NCBI RefSeq assembly: GCF_004328665.1
Contig: NZ_CP019770.1
Coordinates: forward strand, 2,294,001 to 2,358,000
From: Pseudoalteromonas sp. DL-6
GTDB taxonomy: Bacteria; Pseudomonadota; Gammaproteobacteria; Enterobacterales; Alteromonadaceae
Length of the DNA: 64,000 nucleotides
Direction of reading: 5' to 3'
Shown in pieces: positions 27,937 through 38,351 of this stretch; position 1 is the first letter of the stretch; each line of letters opens with the position of its first letter. The notes beneath the pieces were generated by a model. It was not told the origin of the DNA and searched no databases. It was given only the letters and a program-made list of their open reading frames with translations. A program made the translations under genes and the position numbers.

Positions 27937-29739
27937 TTAGGCATAGTAATCTATTGATGATGACGTTTGTTGTCCAGAACTATGTGTTTGCTTATCTGGT
28001 TGCTCACTATTTGTCTCATCTGAAGAGCGATTATTAGCCATTTGACCTTGTGCCTGACCTTCTTGTTGCTCATTTTGTTCTGCCGATGAATCGCCATAAG
28101 AAATACTGCTTTCACCTAGCTCTAAACCCTGCTGCATTAATAATTCTCTAAGCCTAGGTAGCGACTGCTCCAATGCTTCTTTGGCTTGCTGATTTTGCAC
28201 TACAAAGTTTATTTGTGCTTGCTCTGCATCACTTCGAATACGAATCTGCATACTGCCCATTTCTGGCGGGTCTAAACGAATTTCAGCTTCTTTATTATTA
28301 ATACTTAACATTGAGCTAACGCGCTCTTGTAGCATTTTTGCGGCATCACTTTTAATAATATTTAATGCCTGTAAGGTAGCAGGATCAATGCTTACCTGTT
28401 TAGCTTGTGCAGTACTTTGCAACTGCCCGGCCTGTAAACTTTGCGCTTCAATAATAGCTTGCTCGTAGCCTAAATTATCGTATTTAGCGAGCGTATTAAG
28501 CGACGATTTATCAAATATATTAATGATTTGAGAAAAAACCTGTGCAGCACGCGGTGGCATTTGTTCTGCGTTAGTGGCACGCATACTCTCTTTTTGTAAC
28601 GCATCGAGCTGCTTAGCAAGCTCCTCAGGTGTTTCGGCTACCGATTTTGAACCCTCTGGTTTTAGCTCAGGTTTTACATTAGCTGATTCAGTACCTTGTT
28701 GTGTTTTAGGTGTAACAACTGGTGTCAAAGTATTATTGGCAAACAATGGCTTATCTTTGGCACTAAACAAAGTATCTGCGTTAATAGCAGTTTCTAAATC
28801 ACTGATAACCCCTTTTAAAGAGGTAAGTTCTTTAGTAGAAAGAGACTCGCTTTTAATGTATCCCCGCAATTGATTGAGCAATGCCTGTTTCTCTGGGGTA
28901 GTTAGCGTACTTATTTGTGCATTAATGACCTGCTGAGGAGTCTGCGGCTTCTCACTTTCGCTAACATACTTACTGAGTAACTGCTTTAAATCCGCTATAT
29001 TGTCTTTATTAATGGGCTTACTGATAGCATCAAGCTCAGTGGCTAGTTCATCTTGTTGAGCAGGCGTTAAGTTTGCTAAAAGTTTATCTGCTTTAATTGC
29101 ATTATCATCTTTTGATAACAGCGCCAAAACAGACGCATCTATCGATGCTTTCGTGCCGGTAGTATCAGTCGGCTTTTCTGATGGTTTGGCCACCGCTAGA
29201 TCATTTGTAACAGCCTCATATTGTCCAGCTGTCGCTATCGATTTAGTACCGAGCTGTGAAGACTCCACTGCAGCTTTGCTCGCTGATTCAACACCTACAA
29301 CATTTTGTGTTTGTGAAATGGCAGCGTCATCAACAATTTCATCACTTGGCAAATTAATAACAATAGGTGCAAGCTTATCTTCAGGCTTGATGTTTATTTT
29401 GACACCGTCTTTATCTATTAACTGTGCGCCGCCATGAGGGGGATTTTTTACTGAGGTATCGAATACCTGTGCCGCATTAATTTGCGCCAGCATATCTTCA
29501 CCGCTCAAAGGCTTATCTTCGTTAGTTTGCTCTTTTAAGTCGGATGGTTCATCTGATGATTGTTTTTGTGGCGCTTTGGCTTGCGCCCCTTGTGTTTCAG
29601 AAGCTTGACTAGCAAGGGCTAATTGATCAAAAAAGCCAGCATCATTACTGCTATCTAGCTTTGCTTTATCACTGTCTTTTTTGACTAAGTATGAGTCTTG
29701 CTCAGATACCGCCAACATTGAAATATCATTCATCGCCAT
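27937..29739 (-). CDS. fliK: FliK, hook-length control protein (canonical)
   Basis: Secreted molecular ruler that triggers the FlhB switch. 600 residues: a long Gln/Ser/Lys-rich unstructured N-terminal part, and the Flg_hook domain at about 455-545 (EIRLDPPEMGSMQIRIRSD, LPRLRELLMQQGLELGE), closing with a Gln/Ser-rich tail. This copy lies in the fliKLMNOPQR series and matches the family better than the 721-residue protein at 5853-8018. Confidence 0.95.
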   Translation of the reverse strand: MAMNDISMLAVSEQDSYLVKKDSDKAKLDSSNDAGFFDQLALASQASETQGAQAKAPQKQSSDEPSDLKEQTNEDKPLSGEDMLAQINAAQVFDTSVKNPPHGGAQLIDKDGVKINIKPEDKLAPIVINLPSDEIVDDAAISQTQNVVGVESASKAAVESSQLGTKSIATAGQYEAVTNDLAVAKPSEKPTDTTGTKASIDASVLALLSKDDNAIKADKLLANLTPAQQDELATELDAISKPINKDNIADLKQLLSKYVSESEKPQTPQQVINAQISTLTTPEKQALLNQLRGYIKSESLSTKELTSLKGVISDLETAINADTLFSAKDKPLFANNTLTPVVTPKTQQGTESANVKPELKPEGSKSVAETPEELAKQLDALQKESMRATNAEQMPPRAAQVFSQIINIFDKSSLNTLAKYDNLGYEQAIIEAQSLQAGQLQSTAQAKQVSIDPATLQALNIIKSDAAKMLQERVSSMLSINNKEAEIRLDPPEMGSMQIRIRSDAEQAQINFVVQNQQAKEALEQSLPRLRELLMQQGLELGESSISYGDSSAEQNEQQEGQAQGQMANNRSSDETNSEQPDKQTHSSGQQTSSSIDYYA

Positions 29740-29808
29740 AAATCACCTAATAAAAGCGGCAACAGCCCACCGCACAATCCTAACAAACATTGCTCTTATA
29801 GAATCTAA

Positions 29809-29823
29809 GCAATTAACATGCCT
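29809..29823 (-). promoter_or_regulatory. Candidate sigma-54 promoter of fliK
   Basis: Minus-strand AGGCATGTTAATTGC has GG/GC spacing of 10 and a TTGC -12 element, but the first base of the -24 element is A and the distance to the fliK start (70 nt) is longer than at most other sites. It overlaps the 3' side of the fliJ-fliK gap. Confidence 0.5.
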
Positions 29824-29826
29824 ACC

Positions 29827-30273
29827 TTATAGCGCTTTATTCCTTTGATAAAACTGATTTGACGAAAACTCATCTAGCATTTTTTGTTCATTCTTAGCCA
29901 CCAGCATGTCCGCTTTTAACTGTTGCTTTTCAATTAGCTTAGCAACCGCTTTGGCTTTAACTTGTTGTTTTAACCATAACGTTTTACGCTGGCTTACTAC
30001 TTGTTTTGCGGTATTAACGGTACTCGCTTGTTGACGAGTAGCCTCTTCAATCTTGGCTATGAATGCGTGATACTGGCTAAATCCGGCACTTGATAAGCCC
30101 GATTGACCTTTAATATGCAGTTGCTGTGTATATTCCAGTCGAAAGTCATTTAAGCCTTGCAGCTTTTGCTGATTTAGCTGCAAGTTTTGATTGGCTTGCA
30201 AATAGCTCATCCGCAAAGTTTCTTCTTTTTCATTTTCAAGCTTGAGCAACAAATGCAGTTTATTTTTTGCCAT
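29827..30273 (-). CDS. fliJ: FliJ, export ATPase stalk protein
   Basis: 148-residue, almost wholly coiled-coil protein (Gln/Lys/Leu-rich heptads) that inserts in the FliI hexamer and contacts FlhA. It overlaps the fliI stop by one base. The family has low sequence conservation; size, coiled coil and position after fliI carry the call. Confidence 0.93.
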   Translation of the reverse strand: MAKNKLHLLLKLENEKEETLRMSYLQANQNLQLNQQKLQGLNDFRLEYTQQLHIKGQSGLSSAGFSQYHAFIAKIEEATRQQASTVNTAKQVVSQRKTLWLKQQVKAKAVAKLIEKQQLKADMLVAKNEQKMLDEFSSNQFYQRNKAL

Positions 30274-31607
30274 TATGCTTGTCCTAATAATTGAGCGAGC
30301 CCTTGTAGGCCATCATCATAGCTGATCACGTCGCGCATACCTTGTTGTAAAAATGCGTTTACTCTTGGCATCATGTTTATTGCCTGATCGAGCATTTGGT
30401 CACTGCCTTTTTGATAAGCACCCAAGGTGATCATGTCTTTGTTCTGTTGATACATAGAATATACCTGTTTAAGTACTCGAGCTTGTTGCATATGTGGCTC
30501 TGAAACCACTTGTGGCATTACTCGAGAAATAGACTTTTCTATGTCAATGGCAGGGTAATGACCACTGTCAGCTAAATCACGCGATAAAACAATATGCCCA
30601 TCAAGTATGGCACGTGCGGCATCAGCAATTGGGTCTTGCATATCATCACCTTCACTCAGTACAGTAAAAAAGGCAGTAATAGAGCCTTGCCCTTCTCCGC
30701 CATTACCGGCACGTTCCACTAATGCGGGTAATTTAGCAAATACTGAAGGCGGATAACCTTTGGTTGCAGGAGGTTCACCTACAGCCAGTGCTATTTCACG
30801 CTGCGCCATGGCATAACGCGTCACCGAGTCAAGCAGTAACAAAACGTTTAACCCTTGATCTCGAAAATACTCTGCAATGGTGACTGCGCTCTCACAGCCT
30901 TTTAATCGCATTAATGGTGAAGCATCAGCGGGCGCGGCAACAACAACTGAGCGTTTACGTCCTTCAACACCTAGTATTTCTTCAATAAATTCTTTAACTT
31001 CTCGGCCACGCTCACCAACTAAACCCACTACAATCACATCGGCTTCACTGCCTCGAGTCATCATGCCCAATAGTACTGATTTACCCACACCGGAGCCTGC
31101 AAATAAACCCATACGCTGGCCTTGGCCTACCGTAATTACTGAGTTGATAGCCCGTACCCCCACATCCATAGGTTTACTAATGGGGCGCCTTGCCAGTGGG
31201 TTTATTGCATTTTGAGCGAATTTAAGTGTGTGTTCTGCGTTTATTTTCCCCAGCCCATCTAAAGGGCGCCCTAAACCGTCGACAACCCGGCCAAGTAGAC
31301 TCATACCAACCGGTAAACCAGTATCATTAACTTGAGGAATAACTCGGGCACCAGGTAGCACACCTGAGATATGATCATTAGGCATTAAATATAAGGTTTG
31401 ATCGTTAAAACCAACAATCTCGGCGTCAACAAAGCCATTCATGGTTTCAATTTTACATTGGCTGCCTACTGGAGCTCGCAGGCCTTTGGCTTCAAGTGTT
31501 AAACCAACCACACGGGTTAAAACGCCCGCAACCGCAGGTGCTGGGGTTTTAATATGTCGTTGGTATTTAGATAAGCGTTCGCTTAATGAAGTATCGCTCA
31601 CAGACAT
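30273..31607 (-). CDS. fliI: FliI, flagellar export ATPase
   Basis: F1-beta-like ATPase that helps deliver export substrates. 444 residues: Walker [12 protein letters not shown] near residues 166-176, the family motif [15 protein letters not shown], and Walker [20 protein letters not shown]. It is followed immediately by fliJ and lies 17 nt after fliH. Confidence 0.97.
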   Translation of the reverse strand: MSVSDTSLSERLSKYQRHIKTPAPAVAGVLTRVVGLTLEAKGLRAPVGSQCKIETMNGFVDAEIVGFNDQTLYLMPNDHISGVLPGARVIPQVNDTGLPVGMSLLGRVVDGLGRPLDGLGKINAEHTLKFAQNAINPLARRPISKPMDVGVRAINSVITVGQGQRMGLFAGSGVGKSVLLGMMTRGSEADVIVVGLVGERGREVKEFIEEILGVEGRKRSVVVAAPADASPLMRLKGCESAVTIAEYFRDQGLNVLLLLDSVTRYAMAQREIALAVGEPPATKGYPPSVFAKLPALVERAGNGGEGQGSITAFFTVLSEGDDMQDPIADAARAILDGHIVLSRDLADSGHYPAIDIEKSISRVMPQVVSEPHMQQARVLKQVYSMYQQNKDMITLGAYQKGSDQMLDQAINMMPRVNAFLQQGMRDVISYDDGLQGLAQLLGQA

Positions 31608-31624
31608 TGCACGCCAATAAAAAG

Positions 31625-32428
31625 TTAGATACCACTATTATGCAAAAAACTATCCAATGTTTCTTTGACACGAGTTTTCAAGGTCATATCTAAAGACGAT
31701 AGTGTTGTCTTCACTTCACAACCGCCACGCTCTAATGTGGGTTCTGGAATTAACTGCCAATGATTATCTTCAATAGCTTGCTCACCATAACTGGTTTTTA
31801 TTAATGTTAGGTCTTCTGGGTGAAGATGAATTTTAACTTTCTGTTGTTCTGCATTCAGTGCATCAATACTTTTTTTCAAGGTATGTAAAATAATATCAGG
31901 CGAGGTTTTTATCTCTTGATAAATGATGGCTTCACTGAGCATAGTCGCTAACTGTACTAACTGCTTTTCTGCCTGTTCATCCACTTTTTTAAGTGGATCG
32001 GATAAACTATCTAATAGGCTACGTAAGTGGGTTAACTGCTCATCCATTAAAGGCTTAACGTCTTCTTGGCCTTGGGTTTTACCCAGTTCAACACCTTCTT
32101 TGTAACCCGCTTCTTTCCCCTCGGTTACGCCCTTATCAAAGCCATCTATATAGCCTTGCTCGTGTCCTTGCTTAAGGCCTTCCTCGTACGCGTCTTGGCG
32201 AATGCGCTCAAGCTCCACCATAGTAAGAGAAGGAAGCTCTTGCTCTTCAGGTTCTTCAGCTTGCTCTTTGGCCATTTCTTTATGGTACAGCTCTGCCAAT
32301 GGCGTGCCATAAGCGGTCGAGCGATTGCCAAAACTTCGCTCATCTGGCGCAACGTCAGGAATTGGCCAATTTTTTAATAGCTCATCAGCTTCATCAGCGT
32401 GTAACGGGCGACCCTTAGAGTTACTCAT
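31625..32428 (-). CDS. fliH: FliH, regulator of the export ATPase
   Basis: 267 residues. The N-terminal tail contains Trp20 (LLKNWPIP), as needed for FlhA/FliN contacts. A glycine-repeat helix is visible at about 85-125, with GxxxG-like spacing ([20 protein letters not shown], then [16 protein letters not shown]), typical of FliH, followed by the V-ATPase E-like C-terminal domain. Confidence 0.96.
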   Translation of the reverse strand: MSNSKGRPLHADEADELLKNWPIPDVAPDERSFGNRSTAYGTPLAELYHKEMAKEQAEEPEEQELPSLTMVELERIRQDAYEEGLKQGHEQGYIDGFDKGVTEGKEAGYKEGVELGKTQGQEDVKPLMDEQLTHLRSLLDSLSDPLKKVDEQAEKQLVQLATMLSEAIIYQEIKTSPDIILHTLKKSIDALNAEQQKVKIHLHPEDLTLIKTSYGEQAIEDNHWQLIPEPTLERGGCEVKTTLSSLDMTLKTRVKETLDSFLHNSGI

Positions 32429-32431
32429 AGA

Positions 32432-33472
32432 TTATAAGAACTCCTCACCACCGCCACCACCAAGCATAATTTCACCTGAATCTGATAGACGACGTGCTGT
32501 TGACAGTATTTCTTTTTGCGCTGCCTCTACTTCGCTAATACGCACTGGCGCCATAGCCTCTAAGTCATCAGCAAGCATTTCAGCGGCACGTTTAGACATG
32601 TTACCCAAGATCTTCTCTTTAAGCGCTTCGTCAGTACCTTTAATGGCTTTCATCAGTACATCTTGCGGCACTTCGCGTAAAATTGCTTGGATGCCTCTGT
32701 CTTCTACATCCATTAAGTTTTCGAAAACAAACATTAAGTCTTGAATTTGTTGCGACATTTCTTCGTCATGCTCACGGATAGAATCCATTAACTGCCCTTC
32801 AACATTGGTATCGAGGTAGTTCATAATATCTGCAGCCGCTTTTAAGCCACCCATCTTCGCAGCTTGTGCACCTGCTTGACCAGCAAATTGTTTTTCCATA
32901 ATTTCGTTTAATTCTTGTAAAGCTGCTGGTTGTACTTCTTCTAAATTGGCAATACGCATGGTTAAATCTAAGCGCACTTTTTCAGGAAATTGCGCTAAAA
33001 TTTCAGCTGATTGTTCCGGCTCTAAATAAGAAAGCACAATTGTTTGAATTTGCGGATGCTCATTACGAATAATGTTAGCTACCTGCTTTGAGTCCATCCA
33101 TTTTAATGAATCAAGCCCTTTAGCGCCTGAGCCCATGACAATTTGGTCTATTAAGCTGGCGGCTTTATCTTCACCTAATGCAGCAGTAAGTGCTTTTTTG
33201 ATAAAATCTTCAGACTGAAAACCTATCGTACTAAAGCTCTGAATTTGTTCAATAAACAAATTATGAACTGCGCTGATTTTAGCTTGCGACAAATCATCGA
33301 TTGCCGCCATAGCCATACCTACCTTTTGCACTTGTTTTGGCTCTAAGTGTTTAAGGATTTGCGCTGCATCTTCTTCAGATAAACTTAGCAATAATATCGC
33401 CGCTTTATCTACACCATCGAGCTTATCAACATCAAACGCCGGTGGTAGTTGTTTTTGTTCTTGATCAGTCAT
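32432..33472 (-). CDS. fliG: FliG, rotor torque protein
   Basis: 346-residue C-ring protein that couples stators to the MS ring. Armadillo domains: N-terminal (GVDKAAILLLSLSEEDAA), middle with the EHPQ motif (IIRNEHPQIQTIVLSYL, near residue 130), and the C-terminal torque helix with charged residues (MFVFENLMDVEDRGIQAILR). It overlaps the fliF 3' end by 8 nt. Confidence 0.97.
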   Translation of the reverse strand: MTDQEQKQLPPAFDVDKLDGVDKAAILLLSLSEEDAAQILKHLEPKQVQKVGMAMAAIDDLSQAKISAVHNLFIEQIQSFSTIGFQSEDFIKKALTAALGEDKAASLIDQIVMGSGAKGLDSLKWMDSKQVANIIRNEHPQIQTIVLSYLEPEQSAEILAQFPEKVRLDLTMRIANLEEVQPAALQELNEIMEKQFAGQAGAQAAKMGGLKAAADIMNYLDTNVEGQLMDSIREHDEEMSQQIQDLMFVFENLMDVEDRGIQAILREVPQDVLMKAIKGTDEALKEKILGNMSKRAAEMLADDLEAMAPVRISEVEAAQKEILSTARRLSDSGEIMLGGGGGEEFL

Positions 33473-35180
33473 CTTCTGTTAACCACGCTTTCACTACTTG
33501 TGATGATAGTTCTGGTTCATTGGCTACAAGGGCACGAACCGCTTTCAATAAGTCTTCGTCGCCATGTAAGTCTGGTAAGCGTAGTGTACCATCGCTTGAG
33601 AAGCCAACTGAAGCAGAATCAAAGTCATTATTTAGCATATCTAATGTGCTGTCACCAAGGTCAACACCTGAACTAAGAGAGTCTTCATCATATTCTTCAA
33701 GTGTATTATCTGGGTAAATTAAGCGTTTAAGCATAGGTTTAACAACGGCTAATATCAGTACAATAATAACCAGCGCACCTAATACTAAGCGCATCATTTT
33801 CATAAACCAGTCTTGTTCCCATAAAGGCAATTCAAAATCAAGCGCTGAGTCTTCACGAACAAATGGCACGGTTACTACTTCAAGAGCATCGCCACGTTGC
33901 ATATCAAAGCCTACGCCACCTTGTAACAAGCGACGAATATTTGACAAAGCTTCTACCGAGCGTGGTGTCATGGTTGTTTCACCATTTTCACCCACCGTAG
34001 GTAAGTAATCGACCGCCACGGACACACTTATTCTGCGGATCACACCGGTTTGCTGACGCTTATGTGAAATAGTGGTATCGAGTTCATAGTTACGGGTAGC
34101 TTCTTTGTGAGTACGACTTGGTGACGTAGCAGTGCCCGCACCACCAGCCATCGCATCTTCAGGTATCGTTGAATTTACCGGAGGCTGATTAGTGAGTGCA
34201 CCAGGAATACCTACCGCTAGACCACCTATATTATTTTCTTCAAAAGTGGTTTCACTTCTTACCGCTGGTAAATCTGGATTATAGCGTTTTTGTGTTTCTT
34301 CTATTGAACTAAAGTCCATGCTTAAATCTACTTGGGCGGTGTAATTACCCAAGCCAACGACGGGAATTAAAATGCTGTCAATTTTTTCTAGGTATTCTTG
34401 TTCACGTTTGCGCTCTAGGTCGTACTCTTTACGAGAGCGTGCAGCCAGAGAGGTTTGTGAACCTGAATTTAATAAACGGCCGTTTTGATCGGTCACCGTT
34501 ACGCGAGAAGGCTCCAGGCCTTGTACCGCAGAAGCAATCATATCAACTACTGAGTCAACTTCTTCGCTATCTAGTGAGCGACCACGCTTAAGCGTAAGTA
34601 CAACAGTTGCAGAAGGTTTTTTCTCTCGACGAGCGAACACATTTTCTTTTGGAATAGCTAACAACACCTTGGCGCGAGTAACATTGTTTAGCTCTTCTAT
34701 AGTACGGGCAAGTTGTTGCTCACGGCCATGTTTAAGGCGCTCACGTTCTAAACGTTGGCTTACCCCAAACCCCATATCTTGCATAATAATATCGCTACCT
34801 GATGTCGGCCCTTGATCTAAACCTTCACGGGTCATCAGTAACTTAATATTTTGATACTCTGTTTCATCAACTGAAACCACATTACCATCAAGCTGGTAGT
34901 CAATTTTTTGCGCATCTAAAAAGTCGAGTGTTTCTATTAACTCTTGGGTTTGCATTTTACCTAATGGGCGCATATCTGGCTGACGAGCCCAAATAATAAC
35001 GAAAATAGCAATGGCTAAACAAATGGCCAATGCAACAATCAGGGTAATTTGACGTAAAACATCAACACCGCCAAGGGCGCTGAAATAGCCTGACTTTTGC
35101 TCTTGTTGATCTTCGTTTTCACTTTGCTCCATCATGCCATCAGCAAGTGCCAGATCTGTAGATTGATTAGATTGCGCCAC
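33465..35180 (-). CDS. fliF: FliF, MS-ring protein
   Basis: 571 residues. First membrane helix at about 38-65, periplasmic ring-building domains (RBM1 to RBM3, including LLMTREGLDQGP and ARTIEELNNVTRAKVLLAIP), second membrane helix near 440-465, and an acidic C-terminal FliG-binding tail (VAPEP-type tail: LVANEPELSSQVVKAWL). It lies 20 nt after fliE. Confidence 0.97.
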   Translation of the reverse strand: MAQSNQSTDLALADGMMEQSENEDQQEQKSGYFSALGGVDVLRQITLIVALAICLAIAIFVIIWARQPDMRPLGKMQTQELIETLDFLDAQKIDYQLDGNVVSVDETEYQNIKLLMTREGLDQGPTSGSDIIMQDMGFGVSQRLERERLKHGREQQLARTIEELNNVTRAKVLLAIPKENVFARREKKPSATVVLTLKRGRSLDSEEVDSVVDMIASAVQGLEPSRVTVTDQNGRLLNSGSQTSLAARSRKEYDLERKREQEYLEKIDSILIPVVGLGNYTAQVDLSMDFSSIEETQKRYNPDLPAVRSETTFEENNIGGLAVGIPGALTNQPPVNSTIPEDAMAGGAGTATSPSRTHKEATRNYELDTTISHKRQQTGVIRRISVSVAVDYLPTVGENGETTMTPRSVEALSNIRRLLQGGVGFDMQRGDALEVVTVPFVREDSALDFELPLWEQDWFMKMMRLVLGALVIIVLILAVVKPMLKRLIYPDNTLEEYDEDSLSSGVDLGDSTLDMLNNDFDSASVGFSSDGTLRLPDLHGDEDLLKAVRALVANEPELSSQVVKAWLTEDD

Positions 35181-35200
35181 AATAATTCTCCACTACCTAG

Positions 35201-35533
35201 TTAAACAGGCATGTTCATAATTTCTTTGTAAGATTCAACAAGCTTATTACGAACCTGTACCGTAGCTTCAAATGCCACAGAAGACTTTTGCGAAGCAATC
35301 ATTGCTTCAGCAAGCGATACGCTTCTGTCGCCAGTCTCTACTGCTTTTACTTTTTGTCCTGTGTCTTGCTGTAACTCATGCACTGTATTTAGTGCATTAC
35401 TCAGCATATCACCAAATTGCGCTGTAGACGTTGATTGCACTTGCGTTGGTAAGTTATTAACTTGATTATTACGCGTGGCTTCTGAAGCCATAGATTGCAT
35501 TTCTTGAAATAAAGCACTGTTTTGAATTTTCAT
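35201..35533 (-). CDS. fliE: FliE, MS ring-rod junction protein
   Basis: 110-residue export substrate joining MS ring and rod. Recognised by the C-terminal half SLAEAMIASQKSSVAFEATV and VRNKLVESYKEIMNMPV. First gene of the fliEFGHIJ series, with a sigma-54 type site 42 nt upstream of the ATG. Confidence 0.96.
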   Translation of the reverse strand: MKIQNSALFQEMQSMASEATRNNQVNNLPTQVQSTSTAQFGDMLSNALNTVHELQQDTGQKVKAVETGDRSVSLAEAMIASQKSSVAFEATVQVRNKLVESYKEIMNMPV

Positions 35534-35574
35534 AATTGTCTCTGATAATGCAGTAAACTCTTAAAGAGAATAAA

Positions 35575-35589
35575 GCACAAAACATGCCA
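35575..35589 (-). promoter_or_regulatory. Putative sigma-54 promoter of fliE
   Basis: Minus-strand TGGCATGTTTTGTGC: full TGGCA -24 element, GG/GC spacing of 10, -12 end 42 nt from the fliE start. Probably activated by FlrC. Confidence 0.7.
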
Positions 35590-35648
35590 AAAATAAAAAC
35601 CAATTAAAACATGGGTTTAAGCTGTTATTTTGCGTAGTCAGAGTTTTG

Positions 35649-35684
35649 ACAGCCCTAAAATCAGTTACTTAGATCTAGGGCTGT
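35649..35684. repeat. Inverted repeat downstream of flrC
   Basis: Arms ACAGCCCTA and TAGGGCTGT (9 bp) are separated by 18 nt. It begins 6 nt after the flrC stop. No T-run follows on either strand, so it is not a standard intrinsic terminator; it could be a weak terminator or a protein site. Confidence 0.5.
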
Positions 35685-35689
35685 TGAAG

Positions 35690-37114
35690 TTATGCAGGGA
35701 GGGAAATACCTAAGTCGCGCATTTGCGCTAATTTGTAACGTAAAGTACGTGGACTAATACCTAAGGTTTCGGCCACTTCTTTACGCTTTCCTTGACAACG
35801 CGCCAAGGTTTCTAAAATAATGCGATGTTCTTTATCTTTAAGCTCATCTTTATAACTCCCCGTGTCTAAGGCGAGCAAATCATTTTTTTGTTCATCTTCG
35901 GGTATTGTTTTTTCATCATAATAAGCATTACTGAAGCTATTATTTGTAGGCTCAGGCACTGACGTTGTTTCAACCACAAACTGAGTTGGCGTTAAATTTT
36001 CGATAAAAATCGCATGCTCATCAATAGTACTGCCACTGCGTAAAATTAAAGCGCGTTGGATAACGTTATCCAGTTCACGAACATTACCCGGCCAGCTATG
36101 GCTAAGCAGTTTTTGTTCAGCGCTTGTATCTAGGTACGCCATTGGCTCTTTACTTTTACTTAAATGGCGTTCAATTAAGTGTTTCGCCAGCACAATAATA
36201 TCACCTGGGCGTTCACACAGAGGCCGCCACAGCAAAGGGAAAACATTAAGTCGATAATATAAATCTTCGCGGAACTGATTATCAGCAACTGCCTCTTTTA
36301 ATTCGCGGTTACTGGTAGCAAGCACACGTACATCTAGTGAAATAGTTTTTCGACCACCTAAACGCTCAACTTCGCGTTCTTGCAATACCCGCAGTAATTT
36401 GGCTTGTAAGCCTAAATCCATCTCGGTAATTTCATCAAGTAAGATAGTTCCTCCCTGCGCTTGTTCAAACTTACCTGGACAGGCCTGAATGGCACCGGTA
36501 AACGCGCCTTTTTCGTAGCCAAATAAAGTAGCTTCAAGCATGTTTTCCGGAATAGCAGCACAGTTAATCGCTACAAACGGTTCATTACAGCGCTTTGACT
36601 TGTCATGAATATAGCGCGCCAGCACTTCTTTACCTGAGCCACTTGGCCCAAGCACCATCACACTGGCATCTGAACGCGCCACTTTACTAGCAAGTTCGAG
36701 TAATTGAATACTACTAGGATCGGCAACAATGGGACCGTCTGTTTCTTTTTCCTTTTCAGGCAAGTAACGGCTCACCATATTCAATAAGACTTCTGGGGCA
36801 AATGGCTTAGCCATATAATCGATGGCGCCTAAGCGCATTGCCTCAACCGCATCATCAATGGTGGCATAGGCTGTCATCATCAGTACGGGTAAATCAGGGT
36901 GATTTAATTTAATACTACGTAATAAATCTAGGCCACTCATTGCGCCCATTTGCACATCACTGACCACCAGTGAAAATGCGTCTTTTTTTAATAGCAACAT
37001 GGCTTGCTCAGCACTGTTGGCTGCTATGCAAGCGATGCCCGACATTTCTAAAGTATCAATTAATGCTTCACGAAGTCCGGCGTCGTCTTCTACAACTAAA
37101 ATAGTGTTACTCAT
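35690..37114 (-). CDS. flrC: FlrC, sigma-54 response regulator for middle flagellar genes
   Basis: 474 residues: receiver domain (Asp53 in VVSDVQMG), AAA+ sigma-54 activator domain with Walker A GPSGSGKE near 156-163 and the sigma-contact loop GAFTGA near 202-207, then a Fis-type helix-turn-helix at the end (KRKEVAETLGISPRTLRYKL). Partner of FlrB, whose gene overlaps it by 8 nt. It presumably activates the GG-N10-GC sites listed in this window. Confidence 0.95.
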   Translation of the reverse strand: MSNTILVVEDDAGLREALIDTLEMSGIACIAANSAEQAMLLLKKDAFSLVVSDVQMGAMSGLDLLRSIKLNHPDLPVLMMTAYATIDDAVEAMRLGAIDYMAKPFAPEVLLNMVSRYLPEKEKETDGPIVADPSSIQLLELASKVARSDASVMVLGPSGSGKEVLARYIHDKSKRCNEPFVAINCAAIPENMLEATLFGYEKGAFTGAIQACPGKFEQAQGGTILLDEITEMDLGLQAKLLRVLQEREVERLGGRKTISLDVRVLATSNRELKEAVADNQFREDLYYRLNVFPLLWRPLCERPGDIIVLAKHLIERHLSKSKEPMAYLDTSAEQKLLSHSWPGNVRELDNVIQRALILRSGSTIDEHAIFIENLTPTQFVVETTSVPEPTNNSFSNAYYDEKTIPEDEQKNDLLALDTGSYKDELKDKEHRIILETLARCQGKRKEVAETLGISPRTLRYKLAQMRDLGISLPA

Positions 37115-38222
37115 GTGACTCCCCTAATTTAGATGTGACACTAATAGGCAGCAACATACTGAAAATTGCTCCCCCATGTGGGTTGTTGTTTGCCTCAACC
37201 CGCCCTTGGTGTGCACCGGCTACCGAACTAACAACGGCAAGCCCTAAGCCTGTACCTTGGCTTTTAGTGGTATAAAAAGGCTCAAATATTTTCTCGCTCT
37301 GGCCTAGGTCAATACCTGGACCATTGTCACTAACGCTAATGCGCACAAAGTCAGCGTTTTGCTTATCGCGCAAAGCGCTAAGCTGCACCTGAGCGTCACT
37401 GCCGATAACTTGAATACTGTTATGAATAAGATTTTGAATAGCGCTTGCCAATGCGGTTTTATTACCCATAATTTCTATATCGGGTTCAGGTAAGCTTACA
37501 TTTAATTCGCTATCATTGAGCGCTACCATGGCATCAGCACCGGCTTTAACTTCACTGAGTAACTGTTGCATCGACACTTGCTCAACCACCTGCTGATCAC
37601 CACTTTTGGCAAATAGCAGCATGTCGTTTACTTGGGTTTCTAAATCTTTTAAACGAGACATTAATTTAGTGTGAAAACTGCCGCGTGAGGCTTCTGGTAA
37701 ACGCTTTGAGCCTAAGTTGGCAGCGTATAACATAGCCGCCGATAAAGGAGTACGCACTTGATGAGCCAAAGATGCGACCATTTTACCTAACGCGCTTAAA
37801 CGCTGCATATGCGCTACCCGCTTTTGTAAGCGTCGGGTTTCGGTTAAGTCGGTCATTAGTATAAGTTGCCCAGGCTCTGGCGCAAGCGCAGTAATATCGA
37901 GCTTTATTAAGCGCCCATCTTTTAACGACACTTCATGACCATCATCTTGATGAGGGCGAAATGAGCGCTGAATAACGCTAAACCATTTCTCCCCTTCTAA
38001 TGGTTCACCGAGCATATCGATAGCAATTTGGTTCGCCTTAGCAATCATTCCTTTACCATCGAGTACAATCACGCCCGCAGGCATAGTATCAACTAAATGA
38101 GAAAGCCAACTTGCCTGTTGACGCAAATCACTCAACTCACCAACATACTCCTCTTGCAGTAAACATGGGTTATACTGATTAGCAGAAATAAACTGGGGTT
38201 TTAGCACACTTGCAAGGGCCAT
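37107..38222 (-). CDS. flrB: FlrB, soluble sensor histidine kinase of the flagellar cascade
   Basis: About 371 residues from the ATG at 38222 (MALASVLKPQ). That start has a GAGAG ribosome site and sits 39 nt from a sigma-54 site; a TTG at 38252 would extend the protein into the leader. It has a PAS domain (about 45-115), HisKA with the phospho-His in LAHQVRTPLS, and an HATPase domain (NLIHNSIQ, DNGPGID, GTGLGLAVV). There is no membrane segment, consistent with a cytoplasmic assembly sensor. Confidence 0.93.
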   Translation of the reverse strand: MALASVLKPQFISANQYNPCLLQEEYVGELSDLRQQASWLSHLVDTMPAGVIVLDGKGMIAKANQIAIDMLGEPLEGEKWFSVIQRSFRPHQDDGHEVSLKDGRLIKLDITALAPEPGQLILMTDLTETRRLQKRVAHMQRLSALGKMVASLAHQVRTPLSAAMLYAANLGSKRLPEASRGSFHTKLMSRLKDLETQVNDMLLFAKSGDQQVVEQVSMQQLLSEVKAGADAMVALNDSELNVSLPEPDIEIMGNKTALASAIQNLIHNSIQVIGSDAQVQLSALRDKQNADFVRISVSDNGPGIDLGQSEKIFEPFYTTKSQGTGLGLAVVSSVAGAHQGRVEANNNPHGGAIFSMLLPISVTSKLGESHE

Positions 38223-38260
38223 AATCAACTCTCTAAAATAATGTAGATGCAATGGCTAAT

Positions 38261-38275
38261 GCACAATGTGTACCA
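38261..38275 (-). promoter_or_regulatory. Putative sigma-54 promoter of flrBC
   Basis: Minus-strand TGGTACACATTGTGC has GG/GC spacing of 10 and lies 39 nt before the flrB ATG at 38222. In Vibrio the flrBC genes are FlrA/sigma-54 dependent, which fits. Confidence 0.6.
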
Positions 38276-38351
38276 AAATTATTTACTAGTAAATTCAATA
38301 AATTAAACCAACAAAACGTGTGTCGTAAAAATGACGCGCAAAGGAACATGC

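Noticed and set aside
35649..35684. Intrinsic terminator of flrC
   Set aside because: The 9-bp stem has an 18-nt loop and no T-run on either strand; kept only as an inverted repeat.
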